Part shown: in pieces, positions 27,230 through 34,732 of the stretch
Numbering within the stretch: the stretch's first letter is position 1
How the letters are laid out: every line of letters begins with the position of its first letter
Source: DAOTWC01 sp048499435
Lineage (GTDB): Bacteria; Chloroflexota; Anaerolineae; Aggregatilineales; Phototrophicaceae
Length of the DNA: 64,000 bases
Direction: 5' to 3'
Assembly (NCBI GenBank): GCA_048499435.1
Contig: JASNZW010000004.1
Span: 310,001-374,000, forward strand
Notes under the pieces: generated by a model
The model's input: the letters and a program-made list of their open reading frames with translations, nothing else
Database searches by the model: none
Told to the model about the DNA's origin: nothing
Translations under genes and position numbers: made by a program

Positions 27230-27331
27230 AATAAAGGAACAGGCGTTTATTTGAGAAAATTTAATATAGCGGCATGCGTCGGTTACACTTAGCGGCTTGT
27301 GGCGCAGAGCGCGTGGAGGAGGGATCAGGGC

Positions 27332-28315
27332 ATGAGTCCTCAGATGTCGAAATCCGCGATCAGACACCAGGCGCTGGCCGGGACGCTGGCGGGGCAGGCC
27401 GCGCCAGCCCGGCCTGCCGACCCGATGGCCGAGGCTGGCCGCAAGCTGATGCTGGGCGAGTTCATCACGATGCTGGCGGAGGAGGAGGGCGCGCGCGCTG
27501 GCGCGGACATCGAGCACGTGCACAATATGCGCGTGGCGATCAGACGCATGCGCAGCGTGTTCAGGCTGCTGGGGAATTATTACCACCCGAAGGCGATCAG
27601 GCCGTACCGGCGCGGCCTGCAGGCGGTGATGCAGGCGCTGGGCGAGGTGCGCGACCTGGACGTGATGATCCATGATCTGCTGGCCTTCCTGCCGCTGGTC
27701 CCGCCCGAACAGACCGGGGCGCTGCAAAGCGTGATTGACGGCCTGGACCAGCGGCGGACGGTGGCGCGGGCCGCGCTGGTCGCGGAGCTGGACAGCAAAC
27801 GCTACCGCCGTCTGTGCCAGGATTTTGGCGTGTTTCTGACCACACCGGCGGCGGGCGCGCGCGGCCCGGCGGACGGGAAGATCGTGCCAGTTCAGGTGCG
27901 GCACGCCGCCCCGCCGCTGATCTGCGAACGGCTGGCTGAGGTGCGCGCCTATGACGCGGTCCTGCCCACCAGCGATGCGCCCACCCTGCACCAACTGCGC
28001 ATCGCGTTTAAGGCGCTGCGTTACACTGTGTCGCTGTTCGACAACCTGCTGGGGCCGGAAGCCGCCGGTTTCATCAGCGAACTGAAGGCGATTCAGGATC
28101 ACCTGGGGCGGCTGAACGATATCGCGGTGGCGCACAGGCGGCTTGGCCTGCTGATGGCTGACCTGGAAGGCGACCAGTGCGCCGCGCTGTGGCTGTACCT
28201 GGAACACCTGGACGTGGAGCGCCCGGCGCTGATCGAACAGTTCCCGGCGGTGTGGAAGCGCTTCAACTCGAAAGCGGTGCAGCGCAAGCTGGCGCTGGCG
28301 GTGCTGAAGCTGTAG
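27332..28315 (+). CDS. CHAD-domain protein
   Basis: 327 residues. The CHAD fold (alpha-helical, histidine/arginine-rich, polyphosphate-binding) spans about 30-325 with VHNMRVAIRRMRSVFRLLG, LGEVRDLDVMI, LHQLRIAFKALRY and LGRLNDIAVAHR. There is no fused CYTH triphosphatase domain. ATG 27332 follows a strong GGAGGAGGG site, so the earlier in-frame GTG is rejected. CHAD proteins bind polyphosphate and localise to granules; no polyphosphate kinase lies nearby. Confidence 0.88.
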   Translation: MSPQMSKSAIRHQALAGTLAGQAAPARPADPMAEAGRKLMLGEFITMLAEEEGARAGADIEHVHNMRVAIRRMRSVFRLLGNYYHPKAIRPYRRGLQAVMQALGEVRDLDVMIHDLLAFLPLVPPEQTGALQSVIDGLDQRRTVARAALVAELDSKRYRRLCQDFGVFLTTPAAGARGPADGKIVPVQVRHAAPPLICERLAEVRAYDAVLPTSDAPTLHQLRIAFKALRYTVSLFDNLLGPEAAGFISELKAIQDHLGRLNDIAVAHRRLGLLMADLEGDQCAALWLYLEHLDVERPALIEQFPAVWKRFNSKAVQRKLALAVLKL

Positions 28316-28342
28316 GCGGCGGGCGGACAACGGGGAAGTGCG

Positions 28343-29263
28343 ATGAGCGAGCGCGTAGGATTTATCGGGCTGGGGATTATGGGGCGCGGCATGGCGCACA
28401 ACCTGCTTAAGGCAGGCTTCGCGGTGCGCGTGTGGAACCGGACAGCGGCGCGCATGGAGCCGCTGATCGCGGCGGGCGCGGCGGCGGCCAGCAGCCCGGC
28501 GGATGTGGCGGCGCAGACGGACATCATTTTCATCTGCGTGAGCGACACGCCGGATGTCGAGGCGGTGGCGCTGGGCGCGAACGGCGTGCTGCACGGCGCG
28601 CGGCCCGGCAGCCTGGTGATAGACACCAGCACCATCAGCCCGCAGGCGGCGCGCGCGATCGCGGCGCGGCTGGCCGAGAGGGGCGTGCATCTGCTGGACG
28701 CGCCCGTCAGCGGCGGCAGCGAGGGCGCGGCGCGGGGCACGCTCAGCGTGATGGTCGGCGGCAGCGCCGAGCAGGTCGCGCGCGCCAGGCCGTACCTGGA
28801 GGCGGTGGGCCAGACGATCACGCACGTCGGCGGGCAGGGGGCCGGGCAGATGGTCAAGCTCGTGAACCAGATTCTGGTCGTGGGCAATATGCTGGCGATC
28901 AGCGAGGCGCTGGTGTTCGCCAGCGCTGGCGGGCTGGACCTGGAGCGCGCGCTGGCGGCGGTCAGCGGCGGGGCTGCTGGAAGCTGGATGCTCTCTAACC
29001 GGGGGCCGCAGGTGCTCAACGACGACTGGCGGCCCGGCTTCACGATTGATTTACAGCAGAAGGATCTGCGGCTGGTGCACGAAACCGCCGAGGCGCTGGG
29101 CGTGCCGCTGCTGGCGACCGACATGGTGGCCGGGCTGTACCGCACGCTCCAGGCGCAGGGGCTGGGCCAGGAAGGCAACCACGCGCTGATTAAGGCGCTG
29201 GAGCGCCTCACCGGGGTCAGCGCGCGCTGGCCAGGCCGCCAGCCTGACGGCGCAGACCGGTGA
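28343..29263 (+). CDS. 3-hydroxyisobutyrate dehydrogenase-family oxidoreductase
   Basis: A 306-residue NAD(P)-dependent beta-hydroxyacid dehydrogenase. It shows the N-terminal Rossmann GFIGLGIMGRGMA, the VWNRT strand (arginine suggests NADPH preference), DAPVSGGSEGA, and the catalytic lysine in GQMVKLVNQ. Substrate could be 3-hydroxyisobutyrate, tartronate semialdehyde or glyoxylate/succinic semialdehyde. Its placement just upstream of the acyl-CoA carboxylase genes is compatible with valine/propionyl-CoA metabolism. It begins 27 bp after the CHAD gene. Confidence 0.88.
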   Translation: MSERVGFIGLGIMGRGMAHNLLKAGFAVRVWNRTAARMEPLIAAGAAAASSPADVAAQTDIIFICVSDTPDVEAVALGANGVLHGARPGSLVIDTSTISPQAARAIAARLAERGVHLLDAPVSGGSEGAARGTLSVMVGGSAEQVARARPYLEAVGQTITHVGGQGAGQMVKLVNQILVVGNMLAISEALVFASAGGLDLERALAAVSGGAAGSWMLSNRGPQVLNDDWRPGFTIDLQQKDLRLVHETAEALGVPLLATDMVAGLYRTLQAQGLGQEGNHALIKALERLTGVSARWPGRQPDGADR

Positions 29264-29300
29264 ATGCCTGGAACAGTTGGCCTGCGCGCGGCGCTGCGGC

Positions 29301-29306
29301 TATAAT
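29301..29306 (+). promoter_or_regulatory. -10 box placed for a leaderless transcript
   Basis: TATAAT ends seven bases before the ATG at 29314, so transcription would start at or within a base or two of the initiation codon. Confidence 0.45.
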
Positions 29307-29313
29307 CGCCCGC

Positions 29314-29763
29314 ATGACGACACGCCCAGCGCGGCGCTCAGCCGGAACCTGGTGGTTATGCGCGCTTACCGGCGCGCTGACGCTGTTTCAGGCGGCGGCG
29401 CTGTTGCGCGCGCTGCGGCTGCCGGCGGACCTGGCGGCGGCTGTCAGCCTGCCGGGGGCGCTGGCGCCGGTGGGCGCGGGCGCGTGGACGTTGTTTTTCG
29501 CGCTGTTAACCGTTAATCTGTGGCAGCTGCGCCCGCGCGCGGTGCGCCAGACAGCCTGGGCGGTGATCGCCTTCATGGTTTACAATGCTGCCCGGCTGGT
29601 CGTATACGCGCAGGCTGATTATGACCGGCAGCGGCTGCCGGCCGCGCTGCTGGCGCTGGGGCTGGCCTGCGTTGTGCCGGCGCTGTATCTGCTGCGCCGT
29701 CCGCCGAATCAACCTGGGAACGGAGACGCCCGAAACTATGACGTTAGATCAGAAAACCAATGA
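29314..29763 (+). CDS. Small membrane protein, unknown
   Basis: 149 residues with four predicted TM helices (about 12-30, 45-65, 75-95, 107-127) and a polar C-terminal tail. The ATG lies seven bases after a TATAAT box and lacks a ribosome site, which suggests leaderless translation. The last 26 bases overlap the start of the carboxylase gene. No family was recognised. Confidence 0.6.
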   Translation: MTTRPARRSAGTWWLCALTGALTLFQAAALLRALRLPADLAAAVSLPGALAPVGAGAWTLFFALLTVNLWQLRPRAVRQTAWAVIAFMVYNAARLVVYAQADYDRQRLPAALLALGLACVVPALYLLRRPPNQPGNGDARNYDVRSENQ

Positions 29764-31300
29764 ACAGATTGAGCAGCTGCGCGCGCTGCGCCAGGAACAC
29801 ATGGCCGGCGGCGGGGCGGAGCGCATCAAGCGCCAGCATGACACTGGCCGGAACACCGCGCGCGAGCGCCTGGATATTCTGCTGGACCCCGGCAGCTTCC
29901 GCGAGCTGGACGCTTTTGTGCGCCACCGGTCGCACGATTTTGGCATGGAGCACAACCGTCCGCTGGGCGACAGCGTGATTACCGGCTGGGGCACGATTGA
30001 CGGGCGGCTGGTGTACGTGTACTCGCAGGACTTCACCATCGTGGGCGGCTCGCTGAGCGAGGTGCACGCGCAGAAAATCTGCAAGATCATGGACATGGCG
30101 ATCCGTGTGGGCGCGCCGGTGATCGGCCTGAACGACAGCGGCGGCGCGCGCATCCAGGAAGGGGTGGACAGCCTGGGCGGCTACGCCGATATTTTCCTGC
30201 GCAACACGCTCGCCAGCGGCGTTGTGCCGCAGCTCAGCGTCATTATGGGGCCGTGCGCCGGCGGCGCGGTTTACAGCCCGGCCCTGACCGACTATATCCT
30301 GATGGTGAAGGACACCAGCTACATGTTCATCACCGGGCCGGAGGTGGTCAAGCAGGTGACGCACGAGGAAGTGACGTTTGAGGAACTGGGCGGCGCGTCG
30401 GTGCACGGCGCGCGCAGCGGCGTGTGCCACCTGGTGGGCGAGGACGAAAGCGAGACGCTGCTGCTGGTGCGCGAGCTGCTGAGCTATTTCCCGCAGAATA
30501 ACATGGAGGACGCGCCGTTCGTCCACACCGCCGACGACCCGCTGCGCGCTGACCCGGAGCTGGACCACATCATCCCGGAGAACCCCAACAAACCCTACGA
30601 TGTGAAGGACGTTATCCGGCATATCGTGGATGAGGGGCGCTTTATGGAGGTGCACGGCGGCTACGCTGACAACATCGTGGTCGGCTATGCGCGGCTGGGC
30701 GGGCACAGCGTCGGAATTGTCGGCAACCAGCCGATGGTGCTGGCGGGCGTGCTGGATATCAAGGCCAGCGAGAAGGCCGCGCGCTTTATCCGCTTCTGCG
30801 ATTCGTTCAATATCCCGATTGTGACGTTCGTGGACGTGCCCGGCTACATGCCCGGCACGGAACAGGAACACAACGGCATCATCACGAGCGGGGCCAAGCT
30901 GGTGTACGCTTACTGCGAGGCGACCGTCCCCAAGCTGACCGTGACCACGCGCAAAAGCTACGGGGGGGCCTACTGCGTCATGAGCAGCAAACACATCCGG
31001 GGCGACCTCAACCTGGCGTGGCCGACCGCCGAAATCGCCGTTATGGGGCCGGAGGGCGCGGTGGAGATTATCTTCCGCCGCGAGCTGCGCGAAGCCGCTG
31101 ACCCGGTGGCGAAGAAGGCCGAGCTGGTGGCTGAATACCGGCGCAAGTTCGCCAACCCTTACATCGCCGCCGAGCGCGGCTACCTGGACGATGTGATTGA
31201 ACCGCGCGAAACCCGCGCCCGCCTGATCAACGCGCTGGAAGCCCTGCAGAACAAGCGCGCTGAGAACCCGCCGCGCAAGCACGGCAACATCCCACTGTGA
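29738..31300 (+). CDS. pccB: Acyl-CoA carboxylase carboxyltransferase (propionyl-CoA carboxylase beta)
   Basis: 520 residues, the usual length. The crotonase-fold N and C halves show GGSLSEVHAQKICKIMD-type sequence (quoted in part), GLNDSGGARIQEG, GPCAGGAVYSPALTD, and later FVDVPGYMPGTEQEHNG and the GGAYCVMSSK oxyanion loop. It transfers the carboxyl group from carboxybiotin to propionyl- and/or acetyl-CoA. ATG 29738 has a GGAACGGAGA site. Downstream genes supply the biotin carboxylase and the carrier, giving a complete carboxylase in one operon. Confidence 0.93.
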   Translation: MTLDQKTNEQIEQLRALRQEHMAGGGAERIKRQHDTGRNTARERLDILLDPGSFRELDAFVRHRSHDFGMEHNRPLGDSVITGWGTIDGRLVYVYSQDFTIVGGSLSEVHAQKICKIMDMAIRVGAPVIGLNDSGGARIQEGVDSLGGYADIFLRNTLASGVVPQLSVIMGPCAGGAVYSPALTDYILMVKDTSYMFITGPEVVKQVTHEEVTFEELGGASVHGARSGVCHLVGEDESETLLLVRELLSYFPQNNMEDAPFVHTADDPLRADPELDHIIPENPNKPYDVKDVIRHIVDEGRFMEVHGGYADNIVVGYARLGGHSVGIVGNQPMVLAGVLDIKASEKAARFIRFCDSFNIPIVTFVDVPGYMPGTEQEHNGIITSGAKLVYAYCEATVPKLTVTTRKSYGGAYCVMSSKHIRGDLNLAWPTAEIAVMGPEGAVEIIFRRELREAADPVAKKAELVAEYRRKFANPYIAAERGYLDDVIEPRETRARLINALEALQNKRAENPPRKHGNIPL

Positions 31301-31321
31301 GCGCACCCGGAGAACTGACCC

Positions 31322-32848
31322 ATGCCTGAGCTGCGCAGCATCCAGAAAGTGCTCATCGCCAACCGGGGCGAGATCGCCGTCCGCATTATCCGCGCCTGCC
31401 GCGACCTGGGCATCCCGACCGTCGCCGTGTACTCCACCGCTGACCGCACCGCGCTGCACGTGCGCTACGCCGATGAGGCGGTGAATATCGGCCAGCCAGC
31501 CCCGCGCGACAGCTACCTGCGCATTGACAGCGTCCTGGAGGCGGCCCGGAAAACCGGCGCGGACGCCATCCACCCCGGCTACGGCTTCCTGGCGGAAAAT
31601 GCCGACTTCGCCCAGGCGTGCGCCGACGCGAAAATTATCTTCATCGGGCCATCGCCGGCGGCGATCGCCGCGATGGGCGACAAGCAGGCCGCCCGGCGGG
31701 CCGTTAAGGGCCGGGGCGTGCCGCTGGTCCCTGGCACGGACGCCAGCGAGGCGCTGCACGACGACGAGCTGATCGCCGCGGGGCAGCAGATCGGCTTTCC
31801 GGTGATGGTTAAGGCGGCGGGCGGCGGCGGCGGCAAAGGGATGCGCGCGGTTTATAACGCGGGCGAGCTGCCGGCGGCGCTGGTGATGGCCCGCCGCGAG
31901 GCTGAAAGCGCCTTCGGCGACGACCGCGTGTATCTGGAGAAGCTGCTCACCGGCGCGCGCCACATCGAATTTCAGGTGCTGGCGGACACGCACGGGCGCA
32001 CGATTCACCTGGGCGAGCGCGAGTGTTCCATCCAGCGGCGGCATCAGAAGCTGGTTGAGGAAGCGCCGAGCGTGTTTGTGGACGACGACCTGCGCCAGCG
32101 CATGGGCGAAACGGCCATCGCCGCCGCGGAGGCGGTCGGCTATGTCAACGCCGGGACGGTCGAATACCTGGTGGATGAGAACAAGAACTTCTACTTCCTG
32201 GAGATGAACACCCGCCTCCAGGTGGAGCACCCCGTCACCGAGCTGGTGACCGGCATTGATTTGGTGAAAGAGCAGATTCGCATCGCGCGCGGGCGGCCGA
32301 TGGGGCCGGTGGAGAGCGTGCTGCACCCGCGCGGCTGGGCGATTGAGTGCCGCATCAACGCCGAGGACCCCTACAACAACTTCCTGCCGTCGATCGGACG
32401 GGTATCTACGCTGATTATGCCCAGCGGCCCCGGCGTGCGCGTGGACAGCGGCGTGTACGCCGGTTACGAGATCACGCCCTACTACGACAGTATGATCGCT
32501 AAGCTGATCTGCTGGGGCGAGGACCGCGCCGAGGCTATGCTGCGGATGCGGCGCGCGCTGGCTGAATGCACGATCATGGGTGTGCACCACAACGCCCCCT
32601 TCCACATCAACCTGCTCAACAGCTTCAGCTTTATCGCCGGCAAGGTGGACACGATGTTCATCGAGCAGCGCTTCAGCATGGACACGTATGAGGCTGAGCC
32701 GGCTGAGGGCGATTACGAAACGGCGGCGCTGGCCGCGACGCTGTTCGCCCACCGCCGCCGCCAGCTCGCCAGCCAGGTGGTGGCCCCCGGCAAGCGCGAC
32801 ACCAGCAACTGGAAGTGGGTCGGGCGTTATGAAAGGATGCACCGGTGA
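31322..32848 (+). CDS. accC: Biotin carboxylase subunit
   Basis: 508 residues, an ATP-grasp enzyme that carboxylates biotin using bicarbonate and ATP. Visible are VLIANRGEIAVRIIRACRD, HPGYGFLAEN, the glycine-rich KAAGGGGGKGMR loop, GDRVYLEKLL-like sequence, RECSIQRRHQKL and EMNTRLQVEHPVTE. The last about 55 residues (after the family end near 450) form an extra tail. It lies 21 bp after the carboxyltransferase, and its stop overlaps the carrier start (GTGA). Confidence 0.94.
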   Translation: MPELRSIQKVLIANRGEIAVRIIRACRDLGIPTVAVYSTADRTALHVRYADEAVNIGQPAPRDSYLRIDSVLEAARKTGADAIHPGYGFLAENADFAQACADAKIIFIGPSPAAIAAMGDKQAARRAVKGRGVPLVPGTDASEALHDDELIAAGQQIGFPVMVKAAGGGGGKGMRAVYNAGELPAALVMARREAESAFGDDRVYLEKLLTGARHIEFQVLADTHGRTIHLGERECSIQRRHQKLVEEAPSVFVDDDLRQRMGETAIAAAEAVGYVNAGTVEYLVDENKNFYFLEMNTRLQVEHPVTELVTGIDLVKEQIRIARGRPMGPVESVLHPRGWAIECRINAEDPYNNFLPSIGRVSTLIMPSGPGVRVDSGVYAGYEITPYYDSMIAKLICWGEDRAEAMLRMRRALAECTIMGVHHNAPFHINLLNSFSFIAGKVDTMFIEQRFSMDTYEAEPAEGDYETAALAATLFAHRRRQLASQVVAPGKRDTSNWKWVGRYERMHR

Positions 32849-33336
32849 AATATATCACCACCATCAGCAACCGCACTTACGAGATTGACATCCTGCCCGA
32901 CGGCAGCGTGCTGCTCAACGGCCAGCCGCGCAACGTGGATTTTCTGGCGCTGGACGCCTCGCTGTATTCGATCATCACTGACAGCCGCTCGCTGGAGGCG
33001 CTGATTGACGAGCAAGGTGGCCTTTATCAGGTGCTGATTGGCGGGCGGCGCTACGAAGGGCAGGTGCTGGACGAGCGCGACCAACTGCTGCGCGCGCGCT
33101 CCGATATCGTGGACCAGAGCGGTGAGGTGTCGGTCAAAGCGCCGATGCCGGGCCTGATCGTGGCTGTGCCGGTGAGCGAGGGGCAGGCGGTGAGGGCTGG
33201 CGAGACCGTCGTCATCCTGGAATCGATGAAGATGCAGAACGAGCTGAAGGCCCCGCGCGACGGCGTTGTGCAGCGGATCAGCGTTGCGCCAGGGCAGAGT
33301 GTGGAACAGAAGAAGGTGCTGATCACCATCACCTGA
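32845..33336 (+). CDS. Biotin carboxyl carrier protein
   Basis: 163 residues. The C-terminal biotinyl domain (about 92-163) carries the ESMKMQ motif whose lysine is biotinylated. The N-terminal about 90 residues (TYEIDILPDGSVLLNGQPRN) form a beta-rich segment like the one preceding the biotinyl domain in fused PccA/pyruvate-carboxylase-type alpha subunits. The start is GTG, overlapping the biotin carboxylase stop. Here the alpha chain is thus split in two. Confidence 0.92.
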   Translation: MKYITTISNRTYEIDILPDGSVLLNGQPRNVDFLALDASLYSIITDSRSLEALIDEQGGLYQVLIGGRRYEGQVLDERDQLLRARSDIVDQSGEVSVKAPMPGLIVAVPVSEGQAVRAGETVVILESMKMQNELKAPRDGVVQRISVAPGQSVEQKKVLITIT

Positions 33337-33378
33337 TGGCTGGCCTGCGCCGGGGTACGTGTATTTTTATAAGTATGG

Positions 33379-33420
33379 CTGCGCTGAGGGGGCGGTCCGC
33401 CGGGCTGCCCTCGCAGTTTT
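33379..33420 (+). terminator. Possible terminator after the carboxylase operon
   Basis: Imperfect hairpin (CTGCG-ct-GAGGG ... CCCTC-GCAG) followed by TTTT, between the carrier gene and the MFS gene. Confidence 0.35.
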
Positions 33421-33456
33421 CCGGCAGCCGGTGTGCGCTAAACGGACGATGCCTCT

Positions 33457-34707
33457 ATGAGCAGCTCAATGCCTAGAATGGCGCCCGCTGACCCCTACGC
33501 AGCGCTGCGCTTCCGCGATTTCCGACTGCTGATTTCCGGGCGTTTCATCGCGCAGATCGGCGAGATGATGGTCAGCGTGAGCGTGGGCTGGGAACTGTAC
33601 GAACGCACGCACGAGCCGTTCGCGCTGGGGCTGGTGGGGCTGGTGCAGGTGATCCCGGTAATGCTGCTGGCGCTGCCCGGCGGCTACGTCGCGGACCGTT
33701 ACAACCGCCGCATGGTCACGCTGGTGTCGCAGCTTGTGCTGATCACCTGTTCGCTGGCGCTGACGGCGCTCTCGCTGACACAGGGGCCGCTGCCGCTGCT
33801 GTATCTGGTGCTGGCGCTGATCGGCGCTGCGCGGGCGTTTAATAACCCGGCTGAGTCGGCGCTGACGCCGCTGGTGGTGCCGCCCGAACACTTTTTCAAC
33901 GCCACCACCTGGAACACGACCGTGTGGCAGCTTTCGGCGATCCTCGGCCCGGCGGTGGGCGGGCTGCTGATCGGCATTACGGGCGGCGCGGCGCCCGTCT
34001 ACATGATCAACGCGGCGGCGGGCGGCGTGCTGGTGGTGGCGCTGCTGCTGCTGCACAGCCGGCAGAGCGGCTACACCATGTCCGGCGAAACCCCGCTGCA
34101 GGCGCTGCGCGGCGGCCTGCGCTTTGTGCGCCACACGCGCGTGATTCTGGCGGCGATCACGCTCGATATGTTCGCGGTGCTGTTCGGCGGCGCGACCTTC
34201 CTGCTGCCGGTGTTCGCCAGCGATATCCTGCACACCGACGCGACCGGCCTGGGGCTGCTGCGCGCGGGGCAGTCGATCGGGGCGCTGCTGATGGTAACGT
34301 ACCTGGCGCGGCGCGCGCCGTTCGAGCAGGCCGGGCGGACGCTGCTGGTGGCGGTGACGGGTTTCGGCGTGGCCACGATCATCTTTGGCCTGTCAACGTC
34401 GTTCTGGCTGTCCATGCTGATGCTGATTACGATGGGCGCGCTCGACAACATCAGCGTTGTCATCCGCCACACGCTGATTCTCACCTACACGCCTGACGAG
34501 ATGCGCGGGCGCGTGGCGTCGGTGAACGCCGTGTTTATCGGCGCGTCGAACGAGCTGGGCGGGTTTGAGTCCGGCGTGGCGGCGGCGCTGCTGGGGCCGG
34601 TGGGCGCGGTGGTGTTTGGCGGTTTCGCTACTTTGGTGGTCGTGGGCGTTGTTGGCTGGTTCGCGCCGGCGCTGCGCGGCCTGAAACGGATCGGCGCGCC
34701 GCTATGA
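33457..34707 (+). CDS. MFS transporter
   Basis: 416 residues with about 12 hydrophobic segments. The loop between TM2 and TM3 reads GGYVADRYNRRMV, the major-facilitator signature, and the layout resembles the enterobactin exporter EntS/tetracycline-like MFS_3 group (LRFRDFRLLISGRFIAQIG at the N-terminus). It probably exports a small molecule; the substrate is unknown. It is followed 25 bp later by the glycosyltransferase-like gene. Confidence 0.85.
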   Translation: MSSSMPRMAPADPYAALRFRDFRLLISGRFIAQIGEMMVSVSVGWELYERTHEPFALGLVGLVQVIPVMLLALPGGYVADRYNRRMVTLVSQLVLITCSLALTALSLTQGPLPLLYLVLALIGAARAFNNPAESALTPLVVPPEHFFNATTWNTTVWQLSAILGPAVGGLLIGITGGAAPVYMINAAAGGVLVVALLLLHSRQSGYTMSGETPLQALRGGLRFVRHTRVILAAITLDMFAVLFGGATFLLPVFASDILHTDATGLGLLRAGQSIGALLMVTYLARRAPFEQAGRTLLVAVTGFGVATIIFGLSTSFWLSMLMLITMGALDNISVVIRHTLILTYTPDEMRGRVASVNAVFIGASNELGGFESGVAAALLGPVGAVVFGGFATLVVVGVVGWFAPALRGLKRIGAPL

Positions 34708-34732
34708 CCGCTGGCGGCCGGGGACGGCCTGC

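Noticed and set aside
29744..32842. A roughly 1000-codon open frame antisense to the carboxylase genes
   Set aside because: A product of high GC third-position bias opposite real genes; the sequence is His/Arg/Val-rich with no domain. The same applies to long antisense frames opposite secA, dnaE, the sensor kinase and the first S9 peptidase.
6054..33336. 3-hydroxypropionate CO2-fixation bi-cycle
   Set aside because: Propionyl-CoA carboxylase and methylmalonyl-CoA mutase are shared with ordinary propionate metabolism; no malonyl-CoA reductase, propionyl-CoA synthase or malyl-CoA lyase is present in the window.
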